Source: Roseobacter weihaiensis (GTDB lineage: Bacteria; Pseudomonadota; Alphaproteobacteria; Rhodobacterales; Rhodobacteraceae). From it: a DNA stretch of 64,000 nt. Below the pieces are notes generated by a model. The model searched no databases and had not been told where the DNA came from. It worked only from the letters and a program-made list of their open reading frames with translations. The position numbers and the translations under genes were made by a program. Each line of letters starts with the position of its first letter. Position 1 is the stretch's first letter. Location of the stretch: positions 1 to 64,000 of the forward strand of contig NZ_JACNMO010000015.1 of NCBI RefSeq assembly GCF_020622345.1. Direction: 5' to 3'. Shown piece by piece: positions 45,189 through 54,413 of this stretch.

Positions 45189-46382
45189 ATGGCACCAGTA
45201 CACGACAGCTATGACGTTGTGATCGTTGGCGGTGCGATCTACGGCTCCAGCGTGGCATGGTGGCTGACGCAGATGGCCGGGTTCACTGGCCGCATTCTGG
45301 TGGTCGAACGGGACCCGAGCTATGAAAGGGCGGGCACCAGCCTGACAAACAGTTGCATCCGGCAGCAATTCTCCAACAAGGCGAACATCAGCGTGTCCCA
45401 ATTCGGGGCGGAGTTCATCCGGAACTTCCGCGACTTCATGGGCGGCGACCCGGAGGTCCCTGCGTTGACGCTGCAAAGCTACGGCTACCTCTATCTCGCG
45501 GATACACCTGAATTTGCCCAGGACCTCAAGGACAGTCAGAAAGTGCAGGCAAGCCTCGGGGCTGGCACCAGATACATGACCGCGGCGGAGATTGCCGCCG
45601 ACTACCCGTTCTACCAGCTCGACGACATTCTGGGGGCCAACCACAATCTGGTGAACGAGGGCTATTTTGACGGGGGCACGATGTTTGACTGGTTCAAACG
45701 CATGGCCCGCAAAAACGGGGTGGAGTACCTGACAGATGAGGTGGTGGCCATGACCTGCACCCGCACCCGCGTCGAGCGCGTGATGCTGAAATCCGGCGCG
45801 GAGGTCGCCTGCGATGTGGTGGTGAATGCCTCGGGAACACGCGGTGCCTTAACGGCTCGGATGGCAAACCTTGATATCCCCATAGAACCGCGCCGCAGGT
45901 ACACCTACATCTTTGACGCCGCACACCCGCTTGACCGCGACCTGCCCCTGACCATCGACCCGTCCGGCGTTCATATGCGCACCGATGGGCGCTACTATCT
46001 GGCAGGTGGTCCCCCCGATGAGGATCCGGCGGTTGATTTTGACGACTTTGATGCGGATCACAGCCTTTGGGAGGCGAAATTCTGGCCCATCATTGCAAAC
46101 CGCATTCCGCAGTTTGAAGAAATCAAGCTTATCAACATGTGGGTGGGCCACTACGACTATAACACGCTGGATCAGAATGCCATTGTCGGACCGCACCCGG
46201 AGATGTCGAACTTCATGTTCGTCAACGGCTTTTCGGGACACGGGTTACAACAATCGCCAGCCTTGGGACGCGGGCTGGCCGAACGGATCGCCTACGGGGA
46301 ATATCGCAGCCTCGATCTGACGCCCTTTGCCGTTGACCGCGTGCTGAGCGGTGAGAAATTCTTGGAGAAAGCCGTCATCTGA
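45189..46382 (+). CDS. FAD-dependent oxidoreductase of the DAO family
   Basis: 397 residues from the ATG at 45189, with GGGGGAC upstream; the frame is open further left without support. N-terminal FAD site YDVVIVGGAIYGSSVAWWL and VVERD; C-terminal DAO block WVGHYDYNTLDQNAIVGPHP and FVNGFSGHGLQQSPALGRG, the latter contacting the flavin. The family includes sarcosine-, glycine-betaine- and D-amino acid oxidases and FOXRED1-like proteins; the substrate is likely a small amine or amino acid but is not determined. It is the second gene of the rightward half of the locus. Confidence 0.88.
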   Translation: MAPVHDSYDVVIVGGAIYGSSVAWWLTQMAGFTGRILVVERDPSYERAGTSLTNSCIRQQFSNKANISVSQFGAEFIRNFRDFMGGDPEVPALTLQSYGYLYLADTPEFAQDLKDSQKVQASLGAGTRYMTAAEIAADYPFYQLDDILGANHNLVNEGYFDGGTMFDWFKRMARKNGVEYLTDEVVAMTCTRTRVERVMLKSGAEVACDVVVNASGTRGALTARMANLDIPIEPRRRYTYIFDAAHPLDRDLPLTIDPSGVHMRTDGRYYLAGGPPDEDPAVDFDDFDADHSLWEAKFWPIIANRIPQFEEIKLINMWVGHYDYNTLDQNAIVGPHPEMSNFMFVNGFSGHGLQQSPALGRGLAERIAYGEYRSLDLTPFAVDRVLSGEKFLEKAVI

Positions 46383-46396
46383 CGAGGGAGTACGAC

Positions 46397-47233
46397 ATGA
46401 CGAAGATTGTTCTGACCGGGGCCGCCGGGCGCTTGGGGTCATACCTGCGCGAACCTCTGCTGGCCCTCTGTGACGAGCTGGTCAGCACCGATATCGTGGA
46501 GGACATCGGCAAGCTTTATCCAAGGGAGACCTATGTAAAAGCCGATCTTGCCCGGATGGACCAGATCGCGCCGCTGATGGAGGGCGCCGACATGGTGGTG
46601 CATTTCGGGGCCATCGTTGACGAAAAACCCTTCGAAGAGCTTCTAGGGCCGAACTTCATCGGCTCCTACAATGTCTGGGAGGCCGGCTATAAGGCAGGCG
46701 TGCGGCGCATCGTCTATGCCTCTTCCATCCATGCGGTGGGCATGCATCTGAAGTCGGAGTTTATCGGGACGGATGCGGAACACCGACCCGACACATTTTA
46801 CGGCCTCGCCAAATGCTTTACCGAAGATCTGGGCCGGATGTACTGGGACAAGCGCGGCATGGAATCGGTGCACCTGCGCATTCTGTCCTGTGCCCAGGTC
46901 AACAACACCCGCGCGCTGGGATCCTGGCTCAGCTACACGGACCTTATCCAACTGGTCACCCGCGCCATCGACACACCATCGGTCGGATTCGCGATCATCT
47001 ACGGCGTCTCGAACAACGACCGTGCCCCGGTGGACAACAGCAAGGCCTCCTTTCTGGGATACCGCCCGGTTGACAACGCCGAAATTTTCGCAGCCCAGCT
47101 GCTGGCCGAGGAAACCACAGTGGACACCTCGGATCCCGGCCAGATGTGCCAAGGCGGCCCCTTCGCCAAAGTCGATCTGGGGCAAAGCGGCCTGGCACAA
47201 ATGAATGTCGTCAACGACAAGAAAGAAATCTGA
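46397..47233 (+). CDS. NAD-dependent SDR, uronate-dehydrogenase-like
   Basis: 278 residues. Extended SDR with Rossmann motif GAAGRLG (8-14), Ser110 in ASSIHAVG, and catalytic Tyr135/Lys139 in TFYGLAKCFTEDLGR. The SSxHxVG and YGLxKCFxEDLGR patterns are those of uronate dehydrogenases, which oxidise hexuronates to aldaro-lactones. No other uronate genes are near, so the actual substrate may be another hydroxy compound. It starts 14 nt after the FAD oxidoreductase gene, with GAGGGAG 8 nt before the ATG. Confidence 0.85.
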   Translation: MTKIVLTGAAGRLGSYLREPLLALCDELVSTDIVEDIGKLYPRETYVKADLARMDQIAPLMEGADMVVHFGAIVDEKPFEELLGPNFIGSYNVWEAGYKAGVRRIVYASSIHAVGMHLKSEFIGTDAEHRPDTFYGLAKCFTEDLGRMYWDKRGMESVHLRILSCAQVNNTRALGSWLSYTDLIQLVTRAIDTPSVGFAIIYGVSNNDRAPVDNSKASFLGYRPVDNAEIFAAQLLAEETTVDTSDPGQMCQGGPFAKVDLGQSGLAQMNVVNDKKEI

Positions 47234-47341
47234 ACCACCTGACTCGAAAGACAGCCAGACGCGAGCCTCAATGAAGGATGATTGGTGCAGGTCAGCGACC
47301 CTGACCACGGCCTGCCCCCTTAAAAGAGAGATAAAAAAAAC

Positions 47342-48145
47342 ATGCCGGTCGATGTCATTCTGGGAGACAGCCCTCTTGTCCTCTCCCTGCCCTACAAGGG
47401 CACCAATATGCAGAACGTACTGGTTCAGCGACTGATCGACAGACATCACTTCATCAACGTTCCGGACCGCTACCTTGACCGGTTGCTGGAAGGCCTGACC
47501 GATGAGGCAACTGTCGTGCAGGCCAACTTCCATCGCTATGTTTCAGATGTTGAGCATCCCTCGCAAGGACCGGCTGAGAAGGCGGAAAATGGGATGATCG
47601 GCGTCGTGCCGCTATTGGACCTCGAAGGGGCAGCCATCTGGGACAGACCTCCGACAAGAGCCGAGGCGGCACGCTGGCGGTCGATTTACTATGCGCCCTA
47701 TCACGCGGCTCTTGCCACCCAGATCGCGCGGGCGCGGGCGCTCTATGGCCATGCGGTACTGGTCACCTGCCATGCCCTGCCCTCGGACATGGTGCGCCGC
47801 AATACCGCCGGTCTGCAGGACATCAATCTGGCAACCTTCCTGGGCGCCTCCTGCTCATTGGATCTCTCCACCAAGCTGGTCGCGCTGTGTCAGACACATC
47901 AGGCATTTGGCACCAAAGTAGATAGCGGTATCAAGACCGGGTGGGCCACCCGCCGCTATGGTCGCCCCCGTGCAAAGGTACACGCGCTTGATTTGAGGCT
48001 GAACGAGGCCTGCTACCTCTCGGCCGACGGCGAAGCGGACCACTATGACGAGACCCAGGCAGAGCCGTTTCGCGAAATGTTGCGCGACGTGATGGGCTTA
48101 CTGGCGTCCTGGCGACCCCTGCGATCATCGGGGCGGTCACCATAG
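47342..48145 (+). CDS. N-formylglutamate amidohydrolase-like protein with altered active site
   Basis: 267 residues matching HutG-family layout throughout (HRYVSDVEHPSQ, YYAPYHAALATQ, DINLATFLGAS). Key positions differ from active HutG: the PHxGT metal motif is PYKGT (17-21), the DTDWH block has become VPDRY (40-44), DAHSI is TCHAL (142-146, His kept), and GGHITRHYG is TGWATRRYG (199-207). With so many ligands lost, classical zinc amidohydrolase chemistry is doubtful. It may be a binding protein or use other chemistry. The gap to the SDR gene (108 nt) ends in AGAGAGATAAAA before the ATG. Confidence 0.8.
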   Translation: MPVDVILGDSPLVLSLPYKGTNMQNVLVQRLIDRHHFINVPDRYLDRLLEGLTDEATVVQANFHRYVSDVEHPSQGPAEKAENGMIGVVPLLDLEGAAIWDRPPTRAEAARWRSIYYAPYHAALATQIARARALYGHAVLVTCHALPSDMVRRNTAGLQDINLATFLGASCSLDLSTKLVALCQTHQAFGTKVDSGIKTGWATRRYGRPRAKVHALDLRLNEACYLSADGEADHYDETQAEPFREMLRDVMGLLASWRPLRSSGRSP

Positions 48146-48208
48146 CTGCTTGGCGAGACCCCTGCGCAGCACAGATCTGGAAATTGCTGATGATCGGCAA
48201 TGTCTTTT

Positions 48209-49573
48209 CTAAGGGTGCGCGGCTTTCAGATCCCGCAATGTGACCACCCAAAACCGCACAGAGAGCAGCACCGCCGCCAATGCCAGACCGACCACGAGAC
48301 CCAACCAGACACCAATGCCGTCGAATCCAAGAACAAAGCCAAAGAAATAGGAGCAGGGAATCCCCACGCCCCAATAGCTCACCGCGGCAAAGATCATCGG
48401 CATGCGCGTGTCCTGAACGCCGCGCAACAGACCCAAGGCGATGACCTGCGCACCATCCACCAGCTGGAACAGCGCCGCCATCGCCAAAAGGCCCACGCCG
48501 ATCGCGAGTATCTCAAGCCGCTGCGGGTCATCCTCCTGCATGAAGAGGGACAAAAGCATTTCGGGAAGGGCCAGATAGAGGACAATCGTGGCCACCGCAA
48601 AACCAAGCGACAGGGCTGTCACCATCTTGCCGCCCCGCTCCATCTGCAAGGGATCATGACGCCCGAACGCATTGCCCGCACGGATGGTGGCGACATTGGC
48701 AAGACCCAGATGGACCATGAAAGTGATCGCGGCCAGTTGCACCGCGATGCCATGCGCTGCGAGCGGCACAGTGCCGAGCCATCCCATCATCATCGCCGAG
48801 GCCGCAAAGAGCCCGACTTCGGACAGGGACGTCAACCCAATCGGCCAGCCCAGCATGAAAACCCGCACAATCATCTGTGGATCTGCACGCCACAGGCGCT
48901 GAAAAATCGCATGCTCCGGCAGGCTGAGCCGGGCATAGATCACCACCCCGATGAGCGACACCGTCTGGGTCACGATGGAGGCCATCGCCGCCCCCCTGAT
49001 CCCCAGTTCAGGTGCCCCCCAATTGCCGAAAATCAGTGCATAGTTCGCCGCCGCATTCACAACCGCCGCAAGCACCGTGATCCACAAAACCACCTGCGTC
49101 CGCTCCAACGCAGCCAGATAGGATTTGAGAACCATGACCAGAAGGGCGGGGACAATCCCGAAACCCGCAATCTCAAGATAAGCGCTAGCGCCCCGCACGA
49201 CGACGTCGCCCTGTCCGATCAACCGCAAGATCGGTTCGGACCATATCATCAGAGGCAGCGCCACCAAGGCAAAGCCAAGGCTGAGCCACAGCCCCATCCG
49301 CGTGGCGCGGCGCAGGCCCGTTTCATCCCCTTCGGCAGCGTATGATGCGACCATCGGCATAACCGCCCAGGCAAAGCCAGAGCCAAAAATGAAAAGCACA
49401 AAGAAATAGGTCGACCCCAGCGTCACGGCCGCCAGTGCCTCAACACTGTACCATCCCAGCATCACCGTATCAGTCACGCCGATTGCCATCTGCGCCAGAT
49501 GACCCCCAACCAACGGCAGACCAAGGACCAGTATCGCACGGGCGTGCTGCGGATATGTCATCGCGTAATGCAT
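48209..49573 (-). CDS. MATE-family efflux transporter (NorM-like)
   Basis: 454 residues with 12 predicted membrane helices. LGLPLVGGHLAQMAIGVTDT at the start is the classic first-helix segment of NorM/DinF-like proteins, and EVGLFAASAMMMGWLGTVPL marks the second half. Likely a Na+ or H+ antiporter for cationic toxins. AAGG lies 7 nt before the ATG; a start four residues later is also possible. It differs in sequence from the MATE protein at 21654-23045. It converges with the HutG-like gene, 63 nt apart. Confidence 0.9.
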   Translation of the reverse strand: MHYAMTYPQHARAILVLGLPLVGGHLAQMAIGVTDTVMLGWYSVEALAAVTLGSTYFFVLFIFGSGFAWAVMPMVASYAAEGDETGLRRATRMGLWLSLGFALVALPLMIWSEPILRLIGQGDVVVRGASAYLEIAGFGIVPALLVMVLKSYLAALERTQVVLWITVLAAVVNAAANYALIFGNWGAPELGIRGAAMASIVTQTVSLIGVVIYARLSLPEHAIFQRLWRADPQMIVRVFMLGWPIGLTSLSEVGLFAASAMMMGWLGTVPLAAHGIAVQLAAITFMVHLGLANVATIRAGNAFGRHDPLQMERGGKMVTALSLGFAVATIVLYLALPEMLLSLFMQEDDPQRLEILAIGVGLLAMAALFQLVDGAQVIALGLLRGVQDTRMPMIFAAVSYWGVGIPCSYFFGFVLGFDGIGVWLGLVVGLALAAVLLSVRFWVVTLRDLKAAHP

Positions 49574-49704
49574 CTCTCTGCCTTACGCCTGTCATTGTTC
49601 GAACGGAAGAGGGCCTCGGCAGGGCGCGCACTGATTTGCATGTTTTTTGTCTTGTCAGATCGCAGAAATACGACCATAGGTAGAACCCTGATATATATGG
49701 AAAC

Positions 49705-49733
49705 TTGACCGTTTAGATCGGATACCGTCTTAA
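49705..49733 (+). promoter_or_regulatory. Candidate promoter for the secreted hydrolase gene
   Basis: TTGACC (49705-49710) and TCTTAA (49728-49733) with a 17-bp spacer lie about 75 bp before the ATG at 49808, in AT-rich DNA divergent from the MATE gene. The -35 box is nearly perfect; the -10 is weaker. Confidence 0.4.
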
Positions 49734-49807
49734 GCTCTTGATTTTCAGCGAAAACATGCCATGTTTGATGTGCAGGCGAAGATGTCTGCCTCCGACGGAG
49801 CACGACG

Positions 49808-51091
49808 ATGAAGACTTCCGGCATAATAGCCATTGTGGCTGTCACCCTGGCCGCCGCCACCTACGCAAACCCCATTGACCGGATACGCCCCGATGCGCCG
49901 GAGCTGGCAGAATACGGCACCTTGCCGGTAGGCGTTCAGACATTGACCTTCATCCATCCCGACCAAATCGATGTTGTCGCGATCAACGGACAGGACGCGC
50001 CGCGCTATGACCGGCCCCTGGTGGTGGAGGTCTGGTACCCCGCCGCAGAACCTGCGCCTGCGCGTGGCACCTATACCGCCATGATGCGCGACGGTGTTAC
50101 AGAAGTGAGCCTGACAGGTCGCGCGACCCGCGACGCGGCCCCGATAACCGGTGAACGGTTTCCGCTTGTGGTCATCAGCCATGGCTATCCAGGCAACCGT
50201 TACCTGATGTCGCATCTGGGCGAAAACCTCGCCTCCAAAGGGTACGTCACCGTATCGATTGACCATGCCGACAGCACCTATTCCGACCAAGAGACCTTTG
50301 GATCAACCTTGCTGAACCGTCCCATCGACAAGCGGTTTGTCATCGACCAGATGGCCAGTCTGGAGGGCCCGTTGGGGCAGATCATCGATGCCAACGCCAC
50401 CGGCGTGATCGGGTATTCGATGGGGGGTTACGGGGCGCTGGTGTTTGGCGGCGCGGGCGTGACCCAGGCTGCTACGGAATATAGCTGGGGCACCCCCAAC
50501 AGGCTTTTGGAGCGCCACCTCGCAGGCTCGGAAAGCCATGAGGCTCTGATTGATCCGCGTGTCCGCGCCATCGTTGCAATCGGTCCTTGGGGCCGCAACG
50601 CGGATCTTTGGGACGCCGGGGGCATGGCAGGGTTACGCAAGCCCACCCTTTTTATGGCAGGAGACTCTGATGACGTCTCGGTCTACGAAGCAATCCGGAC
50701 CATTTTCAGGGAGGCCGTCGGCACCGACAGGCACTTGCTGACTTTTGAGAATGCAAACCACAACGCCGCGGCCACGATGCCCGCCCCCGCAGAAAGCTGG
50801 CAGCCGGTAGAAGAGCTGGATTTCGTGCCCTTCGAGCATTACGCCGATCCGGTCTGGGACACGGTGCGCATGAACAACATCGCCCAGCATTTCACCACCG
50901 CCTTTTTCGACATTCACCTGAAAGGGGACACGACGAAACGCCCCTTCCTTGATCTGATCCCCACCGCTGCCGACGGGGTCATTGCACTGGATGAGGACGC
51001 AAACCCGACCGAGGATCATACCTATTGGACGGGTTTCGGCCCCCGCACCGCCAAGGGTCTCAGATTTGAGACCCGGCTGAACGGCGAATAA
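49808..51091 (+). CDS. Secreted alpha/beta hydrolase (dienelactone/PAF-acetylhydrolase-like)
   Basis: 427 residues. Signal peptide (MKTSGIIAIVAVTLAAATYA). Alpha/beta-hydrolase core with the oxyanion segment FPLVVISHGYPGNRYLMSHL and nucleophile elbow GYSMGG (202-207, Ser204); an acidic residue in LFMAGDSDDVS and His in TFENANHNAA complete a plausible triad. Proteins of this type cleave ester bonds of lipids, plastics monomers or lactones outside the cytosol; the natural substrate is not evident. GGAG lies 8 nt before the ATG. The C-terminal 60 residues form an extra domain after the core. Confidence 0.85.
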   Translation: MKTSGIIAIVAVTLAAATYANPIDRIRPDAPELAEYGTLPVGVQTLTFIHPDQIDVVAINGQDAPRYDRPLVVEVWYPAAEPAPARGTYTAMMRDGVTEVSLTGRATRDAAPITGERFPLVVISHGYPGNRYLMSHLGENLASKGYVTVSIDHADSTYSDQETFGSTLLNRPIDKRFVIDQMASLEGPLGQIIDANATGVIGYSMGGYGALVFGGAGVTQAATEYSWGTPNRLLERHLAGSESHEALIDPRVRAIVAIGPWGRNADLWDAGGMAGLRKPTLFMAGDSDDVSVYEAIRTIFREAVGTDRHLLTFENANHNAAATMPAPAESWQPVEELDFVPFEHYADPVWDTVRMNNIAQHFTTAFFDIHLKGDTTKRPFLDLIPTAADGVIALDEDANPTEDHTYWTGFGPRTAKGLRFETRLNGE

Positions 51092-51145
51092 GAAATTTCA
51101 TACCAAGCCTCCCCGCACATTCCGCGCGAGGGGTGCCGCCCTCTT

Positions 51146-51471
51146 TCAAACATTTTGCGGACGCTGACGCCGTACTGCCGGCACACCAGGGCCAGGGACG
51201 TCCACCGCCGGCGCGGTCACCGTTGCAGACGACCCGAGAGTCGGGAGGACGGCGCTGATGTTAAGATGTTTGAGGCTCTGGTCGAGGCCAACGCTTTGCC
51301 CCATAGGCCCCAGCGTCGCGATGTTGAAAAGGCGGAAGGCGCCCAGACTGGTCCGGACGTCAACCGGCTGGGGATCGATATTAGCGTGCCCAGCACGGTA
51401 GCGGCCTGCGCCAAACCTGCCGTCAAGAATAGCACGGCGACAAGAGAATTGACTTGATCGACAGGGCTCAC
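51146..51471 (-). pseudogene. Possible frameshifted remnant of a small secreted protein; rest of the 533-bp gap shows nothing
   Basis: The gap 51092-51624 has no intact gene I can support. On the minus strand a frame from GTG 51471 encodes NSLVAVLFLTAGLAQAA, a convincing signal peptide, but then turns into unlikely sequence ending at 51217. The neighbouring frame, entered near 51380, reads DPQPVDVRTSLGAFRLFNIA and ends near APAVDVPGPGVP at 51146, which looks more protein-like. One frameshift would join the two into a secreted protein of about 110 residues. It may be decayed, or the match may be chance. The remainder (51472-51624) is presumably the parE promoter region. Confidence 0.3.
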
Positions 51472-51624
51472 GTCCTTCTTTGCGTTTTTGACAGGCTCCG
51501 GATCGGCGGACCTGTGGCCGCCGTTCGACGCTGATGTAAAGGTGCGATGACAACGGGCTGCCTCTTTCCCCGCCCCGCCCACTCTGCCATAGTTGCAGCC
51601 AATCAATAATGAGGTTCGAGCCCC

Positions 51625-53583
51625 ATGCCAAACGATCTGCTCAGCAATACCGATGCGCCTGACTACAATGCCTCCTCTATCGAGGTGCTGGAAGGGCTGG
51701 AGCCTGTGCGCAAGCGCCCCGGCATGTATATCGGCGGCACCGATGAGCGCGCGCTGCACCACCTGGTGGCCGAGGTGCTCGACAACTCCATGGACGAGGC
51801 CGTCGCCGGCCACGCCACCCGCATCGAGGTGGAGCTGCACGAAGACTATTCCGTCACCATCCGCGACAACGGGCGCGGCATCCCCATCGACCCACACCCC
51901 AAGTTTCCCGACAAATCCGCGCTCGAGGTCATCCTCTGCACCCTGCATGCGGGCGGCAAATTCTCCGGCAAGGCCTATGAGACCAGCGGCGGTCTGCACG
52001 GGGTGGGGGCCTCCGTGGTCAATGCGCTGTCGGATTCGATGGTCGTGCAGGTCGCGCGCAACAAGGAGCTTTACGAGCAGCGCTTCTCGCGTGGGCTGCC
52101 GCTCGGCCCGGTGGAGAAGGTTGGTGCAGCCCCAAACCGCCGTGGCACGACCGTGACCTTCCATGCAGATGCCGAGATCTTTGGCGTGCACAGGTTCAAG
52201 CCTGGGCGGCTCTTCAACTCGATCCGCTCCAAGGCCTATCTCTTTTCCGGCGTGGAAATCCGCTGGAAGTCCGCCATCAACGATGGCGAGACACCCACGG
52301 AGGCGACGTTCCATTTTCCCGGCGGCCTCTCTGATTACCTGCGCGAAACACTGGGGCCCGCCACCACCTATGCCGATCAGCCCTTTGCCGGAACCGTCGA
52401 TTTCAAGGACAAGTTCGCGGAAGCAGGCAAGGTCGAATGGGCCATCAACTGGACCCCTTCGCGCGACGGCTTCATCCAGTCCTATTGCAACACTGTGCCC
52501 ACGCCGGAGGGCGGCACCCATGTGGCGGGTTTCTGGTCTGCGATCCTCAAGGGCATCAAGGCATACGGTGAGCTGTCGAACAACCGCAAGGCCGCCCAGA
52601 TCACGCGCGAAGACCTCATCTCGGGGGGCTGTGCGCTGGTCTCCTGTTTCATCGCCGACCCCGCGTTTGTCGGCCAGACCAAGGATCGGTTGTCGACCGA
52701 GGCCGCGGCGAAAATGACCGAAGGCGCCGTGCGCGACCATTTCGACAACTGGCTCGCCGCCGATACGAAATCCGCCGGCGCCATCCTCGATTTCCTCGTG
52801 TTGCGCGCCGAAGAACGCCTGCGCCGTCGGCAGGAAAAGGAAACCGCCCGAAAATCCGCCACCAAGAAACTGCGCCTGCCCGGCAAGCTGACCGACTGCA
52901 CGTCCAAAGACCGCGCGGGCACCGAATTGTTTATCGTCGAGGGCGATTCTGCGGGTGGGTCCGGCAAGGGCGCGCGCAACCGCGAAACACAGGCGCTGCT
53001 GCCGCTCAAGGGCAAGATCCTGAACGTGCTGGGCGCGGCCTCCAGCAAGCTGGGGACCAACGCGGAAATCTCGGACCTCTGCGAAGCGCTTGGCTGCGGC
53101 ATGGGCACCAAGTTCAACCTTGATGATCTGCGCTATGACAAGATCATCATCATGACCGACGCCGATGTGGACGGCGCCCATATCGCCGCCCTGCTGATGA
53201 CGTTTTTTTTCACCCAGATGCGCCCGCTGATTGATGCAGGGCATTTGTACCTCGCCTGCCCGCCGCTCTTTCGCCTGACACAAGGGGCCAAGCGGGTCTA
53301 CTGCCTCGACGAGGCGGAAAAGGACGCCTGGCTCGAAAAGGGCCTCGGCGGCAAAGGCAAGATCGACGTGAGCCGCTTCAAGGGCCTCGGCGAGATGGAC
53401 GCCAAGGATTTGAAAGAGACCACCATGGACCCGAAAACCCGCAAGCTCATCCGCGTCAGCATCGACGAAGACATGCCGGGTGAGACCGGAGACCTCGTCG
53501 AGCGCCTCATGGGCAAAAAACCCGAACTGCGGTTCCAGTACATTCAGGAGAACGCGAAGTTCGTGGAGGAGTTGGATGTTTGA
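51625..53583 (+). CDS. parE: DNA topoisomerase IV subunit B
   Basis: 652 residues. GHKL ATPase domain (VLDNSMDEAVAG, DNGRGIP, GLHGVGASVVNALS), transducer, and TOPRIM domain with EGDSAGGSGKGARNRETQ and DADVDGAHIAALLMTFFF. The length and the SGKGARNR variant fit ParE rather than GyrB. With ParC it decatenates daughter chromosomes. Its last bases overlap the start of the low-GC gene that follows, although parE itself appears complete. Confidence 0.95.
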   Translation: MPNDLLSNTDAPDYNASSIEVLEGLEPVRKRPGMYIGGTDERALHHLVAEVLDNSMDEAVAGHATRIEVELHEDYSVTIRDNGRGIPIDPHPKFPDKSALEVILCTLHAGGKFSGKAYETSGGLHGVGASVVNALSDSMVVQVARNKELYEQRFSRGLPLGPVEKVGAAPNRRGTTVTFHADAEIFGVHRFKPGRLFNSIRSKAYLFSGVEIRWKSAINDGETPTEATFHFPGGLSDYLRETLGPATTYADQPFAGTVDFKDKFAEAGKVEWAINWTPSRDGFIQSYCNTVPTPEGGTHVAGFWSAILKGIKAYGELSNNRKAAQITREDLISGGCALVSCFIADPAFVGQTKDRLSTEAAAKMTEGAVRDHFDNWLAADTKSAGAILDFLVLRAEERLRRRQEKETARKSATKKLRLPGKLTDCTSKDRAGTELFIVEGDSAGGSGKGARNRETQALLPLKGKILNVLGAASSKLGTNAEISDLCEALGCGMGTKFNLDDLRYDKIIIMTDADVDGAHIAALLMTFFFTQMRPLIDAGHLYLACPPLFRLTQGAKRVYCLDEAEKDAWLEKGLGGKGKIDVSRFKGLGEMDAKDLKETTMDPKTRKLIRVSIDEDMPGETGDLVERLMGKKPELRFQYIQENAKFVEELDV

Positions 53584-54389
53584 GTGATGCAGGCAATTAC
53601 GGTTTTGAATGGTTTGAACTTATAACCAAGGCTCTTAACTCCAGTTTCGGAACAGCACTGGCGGGCGCGTTTTTTGGCGCTGTAGCGGCCAACTATTTTG
53701 CAATAAGAACCGAGAGTAGACAAGCACTTACCGAGCGCTTGTTAGCTGGCAACGCCGCTACTTCATTTTCAATCGCGATCTTTCAGCATGCCTTAGGTTT
53801 TAAAGATCAGATGTACGAAGTTCTGGTTGAAGACTACTTTCGTGATCGCGAGCGCTACATGAACTTCGTGGATGCTAAACTGCAAAGTCCGACAGAAGAA
53901 GTTAACTTCGTTGTTCAATACAATTTCGGTTCTGTCCCTGCTTTCAGAACTGACGCGGACAGAATTTCGGAACTAATTGCATTGAAAGCTGGCGCTGCTC
54001 AGAAAGTCCTTATGGCGGCTTCAACACTACAGCAAGTTGTTGACTCGCTAGCGAGGTGCATTTCGGCGCGAAACGAACAACTTGCCCTACTTTCTCAACA
54101 AAAAGACAGTATGAACGATGACGAATTTGCTAGAGCCTATTTTGGAGTAGAAGATAGTGAGGGAAACATTGATGTTCGGCTATTTGAAGCAGTGAAGGGT
54201 CTGCAGCACCAATTGGATGATACGATTTTCTTCAGCAAATACATTGCTCAGAATCTGGCGATCCAAAATGAAGCGCTGGCAATGAAGATTGGCAAATCAT
54301 CACCGCCTCCGACAAAGCTCATATTTGACCAAGAGCGAGTAGCACAACTTTTGCCAGATGAAATGGAATACCCAGACTGGTTGGACTAG
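53580..54389 (+). CDS. Low-GC gene of unknown function, membrane-anchored helical protein
   Basis: 269 residues from TTG 53580, 8 nt after AGGAG and overlapping the parE stop by 4 nt. The DNA is far more AT-rich than its neighbours (about 45 percent GC by eye), uses codons such as AGA, TTA and ATA, and is clearly foreign. An N-terminal membrane helix at about 24-43 (GTALAGAFFGAVAANYFAI) is followed by a helical domain with coiled-coil tendency (NAATSFSIAIFQHALGFKDQ, ALKAGAAQKVLMAASTLQQV). This layout resembles a widespread uncharacterised family often carried on islands. A defence or signalling role is a guess. Confidence 0.75.
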   Translation: MSDAGNYGFEWFELITKALNSSFGTALAGAFFGAVAANYFAIRTESRQALTERLLAGNAATSFSIAIFQHALGFKDQMYEVLVEDYFRDRERYMNFVDAKLQSPTEEVNFVVQYNFGSVPAFRTDADRISELIALKAGAAQKVLMAASTLQQVVDSLARCISARNEQLALLSQQKDSMNDDEFARAYFGVEDSEGNIDVRLFEAVKGLQHQLDDTIFFSKYIAQNLAIQNEALAMKIGKSSPPPTKLIFDQERVAQLLPDEMEYPDWLD

Positions 54390-54413
54390 AGGTTGTCGAA
54401 TGGCGTGGTGCTC

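Noticed and set aside
51155-51457. 100-codon plus-strand frame in the gap before parE
   Set aside because: Arg- and Ala-rich without any recognisable pattern, and no ribosome site. It overlaps the better minus-strand signal.
51217-53283. 688-codon minus-strand frame across parE
   Set aside because: It lies opposite a complete parE with all GHKL and TOPRIM motifs. Only its last part, past parE, contains a plausible signal peptide, which is reported separately.
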